Part shown: positions 38,488 through 47,623 of the stretch, in pieces
How positions within the stretch are numbered: the first letter of the stretch is position 1
Layout of the letters: every line of letters begins with the position of its first letter
NCBI RefSeq assembly: GCF_013363975.1
Contig: NZ_JABWGN010000002.1
Location: 186,001-250,000 of the forward strand
Source of the DNA: Nonomuraea montanisoli
GTDB taxonomy: Bacteria; Actinomycetota; Actinomycetes; Streptosporangiales; Streptosporangiaceae
DNA length: 64,000 bases
Direction of reading: 5' to 3'
The notes under the pieces: model-generated
The model's input: only the letters and a program-made list of their open reading frames with translations
What the model was told of the DNA's origin: nothing
Databases searched by the model: none
Made by a program: the position numbers and the translations under genes

Positions 38488-40581
38488 ATGAGCGCCGAGA
38501 CCTCCGTTCCCCGTCCCCGGGAGTCGGATGTGGACATCTCAGACTCCGCCCTCTTCGGGGGCCTGCTGGCGGAGGCGCGCTACGCCTTCGCCTTCTTCGA
38601 CCCCGACGGCCGGGTCCAGCGGGTCAACGACCTGTTCACCGACGTCGTCGGCGTGCCCGCCGAACGGCTGGTCGGGCGGGTGCCGGTCGAGGCCCTGGCC
38701 GCCGATCTCAGCCAGCTCATCACGCACGCGGTGCAGGGCGTCATCGAGACCGACGCGCCGGTGACCGAGAGCCGGGTGCGCGTGCGCACCCCCGAGGGCG
38801 AGCACCGTCACTGGTCGCTGTCGTTCTCGCCGATCCACGACGACGCGGGCGAGCTGCGGGCCGTCGCGCTGGTCGGGCTCGACGTGACCGAGAGCCGCCA
38901 GACCGAGGAGGACCTGCGGCGCAGCGAGGAGCGTTACCGGTCACTGGTCGAGGCGCAGTCGCAGCTCGTCTGGATCACCTCGCCCACCGGCACGGTCGTC
39001 GAGGACGCGCCGCAGTGGCGCGCCATCACCGGCCAGGGCCTGGAGGAGTACCTCGCCAACGGCTGGCTGGAGGTCGTCCACCCCGAGGAGCGCCGGCAGA
39101 CCGAGGAGGCCTGGAAGGAGGCGCTGCGCGGCCGCACGATGTTCGAGTGGAACTACCGCGTGCGCACCCGGGCCAGCGGCTACCGCCACTTCGAGGTGCG
39201 CGCGGTGCCCATCATCCGGCACGGCCGCGTGGTCGAGTGGGTCGGCGCCAACACCGACGTCACGCCGCAGCGCGAGGCCGAGGAGATGCGGGGCAGGCTG
39301 ACCGACCAGCTCGGCGCCGCCGCGCTGCGCACCGCCCGGCTCCAGGGCGCCACGGCCATACTGGCCGAGGCGCTCACCGTGGAGCAGGTCGTCCAGGTCA
39401 TCATCGACGTGGGCCGCACGGCCCTGGCGGCCGACCGCTCGGCCGTCGCGCTGCTCGACACCGACCGGGCCGCGCTCAAGCTGATCAACGGCGAGGGCGT
39501 CCCCGAGGCGGCCGGCACCTCCGGCGAGGAGATCCCGCTCTCCCACACCAGCGTGCTCACCATGGCCGTCAACAGCCGGCGGCCGGTGTTCGCCGAGTCG
39601 CCCGACAGCCTGCGCTCGCAGCTCCTGGAGGCCGGCGGCGACGAGCAGGTGCTCGCCAACTACCTCACCCACAGTGACGAGCGGGCCTGGGTGGGCCTGC
39701 CGCTGCTGGCGGCCGGCCGGGCCCTCGGCGCGCTGCGCTTCTCGTTCACCAGGCCGCAGAAGATCTCCCAGGAGGACGGCGTCTTCCTGGAGGCGCTGGC
39801 CGGGCAGTGCGCGCTCGCCGTCGAGCGGGCGACGCTGTTCGAGCGCGAGCACAAGACCGCCGAGACGCTCCAGCGCAGCCTCCTGCCCGACCGCCTGCCG
39901 GTGGTCAAGGGGCTGGAGCTGGCCCAGCGCTTCCGCTCGGGCAGCCGTCACGTGCAGGTCGGCGGCGACTGGTACGACGCGTTCGTGCTGCAGGACGGGC
40001 GTGTCGCGGCGGTCGTCGGCGACGTCATGGGCAAGGGCGTCAAGGCCGCCGCGGGCATGGGCCGCATCCGCAACGCCATGCGGGCGCTGGCGCTGACCAA
40101 CCCGCCGCCCGCGGCCGTGCTGACCGGTCTCGACCGGGTCTTCGACGCCACGGAGGAGGAAGAGCAGGTCACGACCCTGGCGTACATGGTGGTCGAGCCC
40201 GTCACCGGCGAGGGCACGCTGGCGCTCGCCGGCCATCCGCCGCCCGTGCTGGTCTCGCCCCAGGGCACCGCGATGCTCTGCGACGCCCAGCCCGGCACGC
40301 CGCTGGGCTGGCCGACGAGCCGCCGGCAGTTCCGGTTCGTGGTGCCGCCGGGTCACACCGCGGTGCTGTACTCGGACGGTCTGGTGGAGAACCGCAAGCG
40401 GGGTCTCGACGCCGGACTCGCAGAGATTTGCAGTGTTGTGACCGAAGCGCCGCCTGAGGTCGTGAGAAGTCCGCACATGCTGCTGGACTTCCTGGTTGAC
40501 CGGATGTTGTCGGGATATGAACAGGATGATGACGTTACCGCCCTGGCCATCCACGTGCCGCCCGCCACGAAGAGTGACTGA
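38488..40581 (+). CDS. PAS-PAS-GAF-PP2C (SpoIIE/RsbU-type) protein phosphatase
   Basis: 697 residues from ATG 38488, preceded by GGAGG at eight bases. Two PAS domains (about 20-150: [19 protein letters not shown]; about 155-285: [19 protein letters not shown]), a GAF domain (about 290-445) and a PP2C/SpoIIE phosphatase (about 450-690) with [26 protein letters not shown] and [12 protein letters not shown], which hold the metal-binding Asp residues. The enzyme would dephosphorylate an anti-anti-sigma factor in response to signals sensed by PAS/GAF. No HATPase_c kinase domain is attached and no partner-switch genes are adjacent. The primary sigma gene follows. Confidence 0.88.
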   Translation: MSAETSVPRPRESDVDISDSALFGGLLAEARYAFAFFDPDGRVQRVNDLFTDVVGVPAERLVGRVPVEALAADLSQLITHAVQGVIETDAPVTESRVRVRTPEGEHRHWSLSFSPIHDDAGELRAVALVGLDVTESRQTEEDLRRSEERYRSLVEAQSQLVWITSPTGTVVEDAPQWRAITGQGLEEYLANGWLEVVHPEERRQTEEAWKEALRGRTMFEWNYRVRTRASGYRHFEVRAVPIIRHGRVVEWVGANTDVTPQREAEEMRGRLTDQLGAAALRTARLQGATAILAEALTVEQVVQVIIDVGRTALAADRSAVALLDTDRAALKLINGEGVPEAAGTSGEEIPLSHTSVLTMAVNSRRPVFAESPDSLRSQLLEAGGDEQVLANYLTHSDERAWVGLPLLAAGRALGALRFSFTRPQKISQEDGVFLEALAGQCALAVERATLFEREHKTAETLQRSLLPDRLPVVKGLELAQRFRSGSRHVQVGGDWYDAFVLQDGRVAAVVGDVMGKGVKAAAGMGRIRNAMRALALTNPPPAAVLTGLDRVFDATEEEEQVTTLAYMVVEPVTGEGTLALAGHPPPVLVSPQGTAMLCDAQPGTPLGWPTSRRQFRFVVPPGHTAVLYSDGLVENRKRGLDAGLAEICSVVTEAPPEVVRSPHMLLDFLVDRMLSGYEQDDDVTALAIHVPPATKSD

Positions 40582-40823
40582 ATGAAACAGTCATAAGGGT
40601 TGCTTTCGGGTATCAGTGGCGCGCTTACGTACGCACTACTGCCTTGGTCGGCCTAGGGTGGAGGTCAACCGCCGGGAGGTGGCCGTATGGAGTGCGAGGT
40701 CATGCCACAATGCTGGGCAGGTCCGTCGCGGTCCGCACGGCCTCACCGATCTCCGAGAGAGGCAACAGCCCCCCAGCGGGCATCTGGGTCCATTGTCGCC
40801 ACGCGTTCGTTCGAGAGGTGTTC
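40582..40823. other. 242-bp gap upstream of the sigma factor gene
   Basis: No gene is seen. A short hairpin (TGACTG, 7-base loop, CAGTCA; 40575-40593) overlaps the phosphatase stop. TAGGGT at 40654-40659 is a -10-like box; the 5' leader would be about 160 bases long. Confidence 0.4.
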
Positions 40824-42509
40824 GTGTCGCCTGCAAGTTCGACTCGCTCGAAGCCACAAGAGCTGAACGAGCCCGTCATTCAGCGACTGCTCGAGCGTGG
40901 GCGCTCGCAGGGTTTCCTCGAGTCCGAGGACGTCCGCCAAGCCTTCGAGGAGGCGGACATCCCCATGTCGCACGCCGCCGCGTTCTTGCGGAACCTCAGC
41001 AAAGAGGGCGTGACCGTGGTGGTGACCGCCGCGGATTCGGCTGCGCCGAAGAAGTCTCGGGGACCAGCAAAGCGCCGTACCGCCGCCCCCGTCAAGACCA
41101 AGACCGCGGCGGCCGCCAAGGAGCAGCAACCCGAGACCGTGACCGCGGTCGTGGGAGCAGCCGAAACCGCCGAGCCCGCCGCATCGAGGAAGCCGGCCGC
41201 CGCCGCCAAGCCCGCGGCCCCGGCCAAGCCGGGTCCCGCCAAGAAGGCCGCCCCCGCGGCGGCCAAGAAGGCGGCCCCGGCCGCCGCCAAGAAGGTCGCG
41301 GCTGACAGCGCCGGGCCTGCACCCACCAAGCCCGCCTCGCCGGAGGGCGTCGACGACGACGAGGACATCGAGCTCGACGGAGACGTGGAGCTCGAGGACC
41401 TCGAGGACATCGAGGTCGAGGACGACGACATCGTCGCCGAGGGCGAGGCCGAGCCGGAGTCCGACGACGACGCCGACGACGAGCCCAAGGCCGCCGACGC
41501 CGCCGCGACCGCCGCGCAGAAGAGCGAGGACGAGGTCCTCATCCTCTCCGACGACGACGATGACGCCCCGGTCGCGCAGGTCGCGGCCGCCGGCGCCACC
41601 GCCGACCCGGTCAAGGACTACCTCAAGCAGATCGGCAAGGTCCCCCTGCTCAACGCCGAGCAGGAGGTCGAGCTGGCCAAGCGCATCGAGGCGGGCCTGT
41701 TCGCCGAGGAGCAGCTCGGCAGCGGCGAGGCCGACGGCCTGCCGGTCGACGTCCGCGCCGAGCTGGAGTGGATCGCCGAGGACGGTCGCCGGGCCAAGAA
41801 CCACCTGCTGGAGGCCAACCTCCGCCTGGTGGTCTCGCTGGCCAAGCGCTACACCGGCCGCGGCATGCTGTTCCTGGACCTGATCCAGGAGGGCAACCTC
41901 GGTCTGATCCGCGCGGTGGAGAAGTTCGACTACACCAAGGGCTACAAGTTCTCCACCTACGCCACGTGGTGGATCCGGCAGGCGATCACGCGTGCCATGG
42001 CCGACCAGGCGCGGACCATCCGCATCCCGGTCCACATGGTCGAAGTGATCAACAAGCTGGCCCGCGTCCAGCGGCAGATGCTGCAGGACCTCGGCCGCGA
42101 GCCCACGCCGGAGGAACTGGCCCGCGAGCTGGACATGACCCCCGAGAAGGTGGTCGAGGTCCAGAAGTACGGCCGCGAGCCGATCTCCCTCCACACGCCG
42201 CTGGGCGAGGAGGGCGACAGCGAGTTCGGCGACCTCATCGAGGACTCCGAGGCCATCGTCCCGGCCGACGCCGTCAGCTTCACGCTGCTGCAGGAGCAGC
42301 TGCACTCCGTTCTCGACACGTTGTCGGAGCGCGAGGCGGGCGTCGTGTCGATGCGGTTCGGTCTCACCGACGGTCAGCCGAAGACGCTGGACGAGATCGG
42401 CAAGGTCTACGGGGTGACGCGTGAGCGCATCCGGCAGATCGAGTCGAAGACCATGTCCAAGCTCCGGCACCCGTCCCGTTCCCAGGTGCTGCGCGACTAC
42501 CTGGACTGA
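40824..42509 (+). CDS. sigA: Primary RNA polymerase sigma factor (SigA/HrdB type)
   Basis: 561 residues from GTG 40824 (GAGAGG five bases upstream). Residues 1-80 resemble region 1.1 ([29 protein letters not shown]); 90-160 is a Lys/Ala/Pro-rich stretch ([11 protein letters not shown]) and 175-250 strongly acidic, as in actinobacterial HrdB/SigA. Region 1.2 begins at 261 ([16 protein letters not shown]). Region 2 has [27 protein letters not shown] and the -10 recognising [13 protein letters not shown]; region 3 [21 protein letters not shown]; region 4 [31 protein letters not shown] with the -35 helix. It directs housekeeping transcription. A terminator follows at once. Confidence 0.96.
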   Translation: MSPASSTRSKPQELNEPVIQRLLERGRSQGFLESEDVRQAFEEADIPMSHAAAFLRNLSKEGVTVVVTAADSAAPKKSRGPAKRRTAAPVKTKTAAAAKEQQPETVTAVVGAAETAEPAASRKPAAAAKPAAPAKPGPAKKAAPAAAKKAAPAAAKKVAADSAGPAPTKPASPEGVDDDEDIELDGDVELEDLEDIEVEDDDIVAEGEAEPESDDDADDEPKAADAAATAAQKSEDEVLILSDDDDDAPVAQVAAAGATADPVKDYLKQIGKVPLLNAEQEVELAKRIEAGLFAEEQLGSGEADGLPVDVRAELEWIAEDGRRAKNHLLEANLRLVVSLAKRYTGRGMLFLDLIQEGNLGLIRAVEKFDYTKGYKFSTYATWWIRQAITRAMADQARTIRIPVHMVEVINKLARVQRQMLQDLGREPTPEELARELDMTPEKVVEVQKYGREPISLHTPLGEEGDSEFGDLIEDSEAIVPADAVSFTLLQEQLHSVLDTLSEREAGVVSMRFGLTDGQPKTLDEIGKVYGVTRERIRQIESKTMSKLRHPSRSQVLRDYLD

Positions 42510-42523
42510 CACGCCGACCGGAG

Positions 42524-42565
42524 GCCCCGCACCGAATCTTGGTGCGGGGCTTCCGCGGTTTTTCA
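42524..42565 (+). terminator. Rho-independent terminator of the sigma factor gene
   Basis: A perfect 10-bp stem (GCCCCGCACC / GGTGCGGGGC, 42524-42533 and 42541-42550) with a 7-base loop is followed by TTCCGCGGTTTTT. Confidence 0.85.
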
Positions 42566-42604
42566 GGACGTGCTTGTCAGAGCGTGCTTCTCAGGACGTG
42601 CTTC
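42563..42604. repeat. 14-bp tandem repeat, three copies, between sigA and yaaA
   Basis: TCAGGACGTGCTTG, TCAGAGCGTGCTTC and TCAGGACGTGCTTC run up to the yaaA stop codon (TCA at 42605 on the plus strand starts a fourth, partial unit). Confidence 0.75.
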
Positions 42605-43342
42605 TCAGGGCAGGCGGACGTCGAGGGTCCAGGGGCGTCCGGGGCGGGACGGCTCCGTCAGGTCCACGGTGTGGCCCAGGGAGTCGAGGGTCTTGGCCAG
42701 CTCGGAGGGCGTCGCCGGGTCGGCGCCGGAGACGAGCAGCGCGCGGGCGATCTCGCCACGGGTCGCCTTGGCCATGTGGCTGACGACCTTGCCGCCCTTG
42801 AACACCCGAACCGCCACGGAGCGGTCTCCTGGCTGCCAGGCGCCCGCGTACGTGGCCGAGCGGAGGTCCACGACGAGTCCGGGCAGGGGATCGAGCTGGC
42901 GGGCCACCAGAGGCCGCCAGAAGGCCGCCAGGCCGCCCAGGGGAGGCAGGTTGACCCCCATGGACAGCCGGTAGGGCGGGACGCGGTCGGCGATCCGCAG
43001 GACGCCCCACAGGCCCGAGAAGATCAGCACCGACTCCTCGGCCCTCCGCCTCGCCTCGGCGTCGAGGGTGGCCAGGCCCAGGTTGTCGTACAGGACGCCG
43101 GTGTAGAGCTCGGCGGCGGGGAGCGCGGGCGCCGTGCCGATCACCAGGTTCTTGGCCGTCTCGCCCGCGAGCCCGGGGGTCAGGCCGAGGACGTCGAGGG
43201 CGTCGCGGCGCTTGGAGGCGCGCTGGAGGGCGGTGAGCACGCGCTTGCGCGGCTTGTCGAGGGCGGGGAAGGACAGCTCGCCGACGGGCGGCCCACTGCC
43301 CTCGGACGCCTTGCTCTCGGACGGCGGCAACAGGATCAGCAC
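42605..43342 (-). CDS. yaaA: Peroxide stress protein YaaA (UPF0246/DUF328)
   Basis: 245 residues from GTG 43342. LILLPPSESKASEG at the start is the family signature; KNLVIGTAPALPAAELYTGVLYDNLG, VLIFSGLWGVLRIADRVPPYRLSMG and DLRSATYAGAW follow in order. E. coli YaaA lowers intracellular free iron during H2O2 stress and binds DNA. TAGGCT (minus strand 43356-43351) ends eight bases before the GTG, so the message is probably leaderless. Confidence 0.9.
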   Translation of the reverse strand: MLILLPPSESKASEGSGPPVGELSFPALDKPRKRVLTALQRASKRRDALDVLGLTPGLAGETAKNLVIGTAPALPAAELYTGVLYDNLGLATLDAEARRRAEESVLIFSGLWGVLRIADRVPPYRLSMGVNLPPLGGLAAFWRPLVARQLDPLPGLVVDLRSATYAGAWQPGDRSVAVRVFKGGKVVSHMAKATRGEIARALLVSGADPATPSELAKTLDSLGHTVDLTEPSRPGRPWTLDVRLP

Positions 43343-43350
43343 GGTGCCCC

Positions 43351-43356
43351 AGCCTA
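43351..43356 (-). promoter_or_regulatory. -10-like element of yaaA
   Basis: TAGGCT (perfect TAnnnT) eight bases before GTG 43342, preceded by TTA; no ribosome binding site. Confidence 0.45.
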
Positions 43357-43411
43357 TAAGGGCAGCTGGGGGGGTGCTTCCGCGTGCCTTCGTCGTGAGC
43401 TTTCGTCACGG

Positions 43412-43474
43412 CGTCTCGTGATGAGCTTCTGGTTACGGCACGGCGTCTCAGGATGAGTCCTTGTTACGGCACGG
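43412..43474. repeat. Imperfect 31-32-bp tandem repeat between yaaA and the GNAT gene
   Basis: CGTCTC..GATGAG.....TTACGGCACGG occurs at 43412-43443 and 43444-43474, with a degenerate copy before it (43391-43411). No gene lies in 43357-43629. Confidence 0.6.
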
Positions 43475-43616
43475 CACGGGAGGGCCCGCCCGCCGTACGG
43501 GGCCGGGGGCCTCCAGGGAGACGGCCTCTGACCCGCACGTGGCCGGTCGCCGTCACGGCGTCACCTGGGCCGTCCCCTTCGGACAGCCCGGAACCCGCCT
43601 CCCGCACCCGGATGGA

Positions 43617-43622
43617 TAGCCT
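43617..43622 (+). promoter_or_regulatory. -10-like element of the GNAT gene
   Basis: TAGCCT (perfect TAnnnT) ends seven bases before ATG 43630, with no ribosome binding site, which favours ATG 43630 over ATG 43612. Confidence 0.45.
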
Positions 43623-43629
43623 GCGCTGG

Positions 43630-44331
43630 ATGGAATTCGACAGACTCGTCCACGAAGCCTGGCCCGCGTACGAGTCGCGGGAGCATGACGGCTGGGTCCT
43701 GCGCTACGCCGGCGGAGTGACGAAACGCGCCAACTCGGTGCTGCCCCTGGGCGCGCCCGCCGACCTGGACGCCGCGATCGCCGCCGCCGAGGCGTTCTAC
43801 GCGGAGCGGGGGGCGCGCAGCGCGTTCTCCCTGGGCCCCGGCGCGATGCCCGGGCTCGACGCCGCGCTGGAGCGCCGGGGCTACGAGCTGGTGGACCCGA
43901 CCCTGATCATGTCCTGGTCGGGGGAGGCGCGCGAGCCCGAGCATCCCGTGCGGATCGAGGAGAGCCCCTGGGCGGCGTGGGGGGACTCGTGGTGGGCCGT
44001 GGACGGCCGGTACGCCGACGGGCGGCCGGCGGCCGAGCGGATCTTCACGGGCGTACCGGCCTGGTACGCGGCGGTCGAGGAGGACGGCGTGCCGCTCGCG
44101 GTGGGCCGGGCCGTGCCGCAGGGGGACACGCTGGGGATCTACTGCATGGCCACGCTGCCGGGAGCGCGCCGGCGCGGGCTGGCCCGCAGCGTCCTGCGGG
44201 CCATGCTGAGGCGGGGCGGCCTGCCGTCGGCGTACCTGGTCGTCACCCGGGCGAACGAGGCCGCGCAGGCCCTGTACGCGAGCGAGGGCTTCGAACGGTT
44301 CTCCGGCGGCTATCACTACCGCGTCCGCTGA
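43630..44331 (+). CDS. GNAT-family N-acetyltransferase
   Basis: 233 residues. The N-terminal half (ANSVLPLGAPADLDAAIAAAEAFYAERG, SAFSLGPGAMPGLDAALERRGYELVD) is a degenerate GNAT unit as in tandem-GNAT proteins. The C-terminal half carries the acetyl-CoA site: LGIYCMATLPGARRRGLARSVLRAML (R-R-x-G-L-A), then AYLVVTRANEAAQALYASEGFERF. Substrate unknown. The start at 43630 is based on the leaderless promoter. Confidence 0.82.
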   Translation: MEFDRLVHEAWPAYESREHDGWVLRYAGGVTKRANSVLPLGAPADLDAAIAAAEAFYAERGARSAFSLGPGAMPGLDAALERRGYELVDPTLIMSWSGEAREPEHPVRIEESPWAAWGDSWWAVDGRYADGRPAAERIFTGVPAWYAAVEEDGVPLAVGRAVPQGDTLGIYCMATLPGARRRGLARSVLRAMLRRGGLPSAYLVVTRANEAAQALYASEGFERFSGGYHYRVR

Positions 44332-44494
44332 CCCGGGTCCGGTTTTCGTCACGGGAGCCCCATCGCCCCTCCAGGAAGTCCCTGGGCCCGCTGCGGCGGC
44401 TCCCTGGATCAGGCCCAGGTCCTGGGCCGCCCCGGGACGGCTCCCACTCAGAGAGTCTTGGCACACGGAACGACACGACGAGTGGGGCCGGAAC

Positions 44495-44535
44495 GCGAAA
44501 CGGCGGCCCCGGGGGTGCCGGGGTCGCCGTTTCGC
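44495..44535. terminator. Bidirectional terminator hairpin
   Basis: Arms at 44495-44512 and 44518-44535 (GCGAAACGGCGGCCCCGG and its complement with one G-T wobble) pair over 18 bp with a 5-base loop, between the convergent GNAT and DUF7455 genes. Confidence 0.8.
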
Positions 44536-44578
44536 GCTTGTGCGTTATGTGGTTATCTCGTCACGGCGAGACGCTGGG

Positions 44579-44809
44579 TCAGCGCTCGTCGTCGCGGGCA
44601 ATTACCGGGGTTTCGCTGAGCCGTGCCGACTCGTCCAGGATGTCGGCACCCTTCTCGCGCAGCGCCGCGATGTGCTGACGCCCATGGTGGGCGCAGAACA
44701 GCAGCTCCCCACCCACAGGCAGGGTTGCGCGAATGTAGGCCTGGGCACCGCAACGGTCGCAGCGGTCGAGGGCCGTCAGCGGCTTAACGGGGGCGAGAGC
44801 TCCAGTCAC
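44579..44809 (-). CDS. DUF7455-type zinc-ribbon protein
   Basis: 76 residues from GTG 44809. CDRCGAQAYIRATLPVGGELLFCAHHGRQH holds C-x-x-C and C-x-H-H, a zinc ribbon; LREKGADILDESARL follows. The protein is conserved next to parE in actinobacteria, which supports the call; function unknown. It is divergent from parE. Confidence 0.85.
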   Translation of the reverse strand: MTGALAPVKPLTALDRCDRCGAQAYIRATLPVGGELLFCAHHGRQHIAALREKGADILDESARLSETPVIARDDER

Positions 44810-45032
44810 GTATCGCCTTTCGGGTCACCCCCGCCGAAGCGAGGATCTGGCGTCAGTCACTTGGAACAACATCTAACCGGACGTGGACGTTCCCAACCGT
44901 CGCCGCGCTACGCCGAGAGCGGAATGTGTCCCAAAGTAATGACGATCAGCCCGTTGGTAACGCCAAACATGACCGCATGGCAAGCTTGTACGCGGGCGTG
45001 TGCGTAAGTACGCCTACGCAGGCGAAGGACGG

Positions 45033-45089
45033 TAGGCTGCGCACTGGTGTTCGATACTGGTGTTCGATGACTAACCCGGAGGAGCTGGA
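45033..45089 (+). promoter_or_regulatory. parE promoter region with a 13-bp tandem repeat
   Basis: TAGGCT (45033-45038) is a -10-like box; a transcript would start near 45045. ACTGGTGTTCGAT is repeated at 45043-45055 and 45056-45068. GGAGGAG follows ten bases before GTG 45090. No clear -35 box. Confidence 0.45.
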
Positions 45090-47156
45090 GTGACGCTAGT
45101 GGAGGCCGGCTACACGGCTCGTCACCTCTCGGTGCTTGAGGGGCTCGAAGCGGTCCGCAAGCGTCCGGGCATGTACATCGGGTCCACCGACAGCCGCGGG
45201 CTCATGCATTGTCTCTGGGAGATCGTGGACAACGGCGTCGACGAGGCGCTGGGCGGCCACTGCTCCCGCATCGAGGTCGAGCTGTACGCCGACGGGTCCA
45301 TCGAGGTCCGCGACGACGGCCGCGGCATCCCGGTCGACATCGAGCCCAAGAGCGGCCTGGCCGGCGTGGAGCTCGTCTACACCAAGCTCCACGCGGGCGG
45401 CAAGTTCGGCGGCGGCTCCTACGCCGCCTCCGGCGGCCTGCACGGCGTGGGCGCCTCCGTGGTCAACGCGCTGTCGTCCCGCCTCGACGTCCAGGTCGAC
45501 CGCGACGGGCGCGTCCACGAGATCAGCTTCCGGCGCGGCGTGCCCGGCGTGTTCGACGGCGACGGGCCGACCGCCAAGTTCCGCAAGAAGTCGGGGCTGC
45601 GCGACGGCGCGAAGCTCGACCGCGACGTCACCGGCACCCGCGTCCGCTTCTGGGCCGACAAGCAGATCTTCCTGCCCGACGCCGAGGTCTCACTGGACGA
45701 GATCCACGTCCGGCTCCGCCAGACCGCCTTCCTCGTGCCCGGCCTCACCCTCGTGGTGATCGACAGCCGCCACGAGGAGCAGGTGGTCGAGGAGTTCCGC
45801 TTCGACGGCGGCATCTCCGAGTTCACCGAGTTCCTGGCCCGTGACGAGGCCGTCTGCGACGTGCTGCGCCTGCAGGGCGTCGGCCACTTCCACGAGACCG
45901 TCCCGGTGCTCGACGACCAGGGCCACATGACGCCCACCGAGGTCCAGCGCGAGCTGACCGTCGACGTGGCCGTGCGCTGGGGCCGGGGCTACGAGTCGAC
46001 CGTCCGCTCGTTCGTCAACGTGATCGCCACCCCCAAGGGCGGCACCCACATCACCGGTTTCGAGCGCGGCCTGGTCCGTACGATCAACGAGCTGCTGCGC
46101 GAGACCCGCCTGCTGAAGAACGGCGACGACCCCGTCACCAAGGACGACATCTCCGAGGGCCTGACCGGCGTGGTCACGGTCCGGGTGCCGGAGCCGCAGT
46201 TCGAGGGCCAGACCAAGGAGGTGCTCGGCACCTCGGCGGCCACCCGCATCGTCTCGCACGTGGTCTCCCGCGAGCTGAGGGAGCTGTTCACCAACCCGCC
46301 GCGCGGCTTCAAGCAGCCGCTGCGCGCCGTGCTGGAGAAGATCGTCGCCGCGGCCAAGGCCCGCATCGCGGCCCGCGAGCACCGCGACAACCAGCGCCGC
46401 AAGAGCGCCCTGGAGAACTCCGCGCTGCCCGCCAAGCTCGTCGACTGCCGCAGCGACGACGTCGACCGCAGCGAGCTGTTCATCGTCGAGGGAGACTCGG
46501 CGCTGGGCACCGCCAAGCTGGCCCGCGACTCGGAGTTCCAGGCGCTGCTGCCCATCCGCGGCAAGATCCTCAACGTTCAGAAGGCGTCGATGAGCGACAT
46601 GCTCAAGAACGCCGAGTGCGCCGCCATCATCCAGGTCGTCGGCGCCGGGTCGGGTCGCTCGTTCGACATCGAGGCGGCCCGCTACGGCAAGGTCATCCTC
46701 ATGGCCGACGCCGACGTCGACGGCGCCCACATCCGATGCCTGCTCCTGACGCTGTTCCACCGCTACATGCGGCCCATGGTCGAGGCCGGCCGGGTGTTCG
46801 CCGCCGTCCCGCCCCTGCACCGCATCGAGCTCACCAACCCGGGCCGGGGCAAGGAGAAGTACATCTACTGCTACTCCGACGCCGAGCTGCACAAGGTGCT
46901 GCGCGACCTGGAGCGGCGCGGCAAGCGCTGGAAGGACCCGGTGCAGCGCTACAAGGGTCTCGGCGAGATGGACGCCGACCAGCTGGCCGAGACCACGATG
47001 GACCCGCGCCACCGCATCCTGCGCCGTGTCCGCATCGAGGACGCCGAGGGTGCGGAGAGCATCTTCAGCCTCCTCATGGGCAGCGAGGTGGCGCCGCGCC
47101 GCGAGTTCATCGTCAACAGCGCGGCCGAGGTCGACCGCGACCACATCGACGCCTGA
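45090..47156 (+). CDS. parE: DNA topoisomerase IV / gyrase subunit B (ParE)
   Basis: 688 residues. GHKL ATPase: RKRPGMYIGSTDSRGLMHCLWEIVDNGVDEALGG with the catalytic E and the ATP-binding N, DDGRGIPVD, and AGGKFGGGSYAASGGLHGVGASVVNALS. The transducer domain includes TPKGGTHITGFERG. The TOPRIM domain follows: FIVEGDSALGTAK (E of EGDSA), LPIRGKILNVQKAS and MADADVDGAHIRCLL with its DxD; the C-terminus PVQRYKGLGEMDADQLAETTMD closes the family pattern. It pairs with ParC encoded 7 kb away to decatenate chromosomes. It lacks the long GyrB insert, and VQK replaces VEK in the TOPRIM segment. Confidence 0.95.
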   Translation: MTLVEAGYTARHLSVLEGLEAVRKRPGMYIGSTDSRGLMHCLWEIVDNGVDEALGGHCSRIEVELYADGSIEVRDDGRGIPVDIEPKSGLAGVELVYTKLHAGGKFGGGSYAASGGLHGVGASVVNALSSRLDVQVDRDGRVHEISFRRGVPGVFDGDGPTAKFRKKSGLRDGAKLDRDVTGTRVRFWADKQIFLPDAEVSLDEIHVRLRQTAFLVPGLTLVVIDSRHEEQVVEEFRFDGGISEFTEFLARDEAVCDVLRLQGVGHFHETVPVLDDQGHMTPTEVQRELTVDVAVRWGRGYESTVRSFVNVIATPKGGTHITGFERGLVRTINELLRETRLLKNGDDPVTKDDISEGLTGVVTVRVPEPQFEGQTKEVLGTSAATRIVSHVVSRELRELFTNPPRGFKQPLRAVLEKIVAAAKARIAAREHRDNQRRKSALENSALPAKLVDCRSDDVDRSELFIVEGDSALGTAKLARDSEFQALLPIRGKILNVQKASMSDMLKNAECAAIIQVVGAGSGRSFDIEAARYGKVILMADADVDGAHIRCLLLTLFHRYMRPMVEAGRVFAAVPPLHRIELTNPGRGKEKYIYCYSDAELHKVLRDLERRGKRWKDPVQRYKGLGEMDADQLAETTMDPRHRILRRVRIEDAEGAESIFSLLMGSEVAPRREFIVNSAAEVDRDHIDA

Positions 47157-47623
47157 CCGTCCTCCGGGCGGCTGTGCCGGAGCCGCCCCACGCCTGACCG
47201 ACCTCCGGGGGCTACGTCAGCCTGACGAGGTTCACGGGCGGCTCGCGTGTGACCGCATGGTCGAACTCCGGGTGCCGAGGATCGTGGGCTCCTCCAAGAG
47301 CGTCCATGCGTGACCAGCGAGCACTTTGGGCGGGCTCTCCAGAGGCTCGCCCCTGACGGCCTGGCTGGTCCCGCGCGACTGCCCCGGGCGGTCGGCGCCG
47401 CCGTGCCGGCCGTGGCTCCTGTCCGGGCTCGGGCGTGCGAGTGGCGGCGGGCACGCGGCCGGCGATGGGCCCTGGTTCCGCTGCCGGCCGAGCTGGGGCG
47501 GGCGGGCTGTTGGGCGGCTCGACTCCCTGCTGCCCGCTCACTTCGGCGGTGGTGGTGCTCGCTCGCCCCGGCGGTGGCCTTGCCGCTCGTGTCCTTCGGA
47601 TGACGCGCCCGCGGAGGACGGAC
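47157..47623. other. 467-bp gap without a recognisable gene
   Basis: Open frames here are short and low in meaning (Arg/Pro-rich on all frames). A weak duplication of CCTCCGGGxGGCT lies at about 47161-47215. I see no promoter, RNA or mobile element; it may be decayed sequence. Confidence 0.4.

Noticed and set aside
47212..47541. 109-codon minus-strand ORF in the gap after parE.
   Set aside because: Pro/Arg-rich without conserved pattern; similar open frames exist on several frames of this GC-rich stretch.
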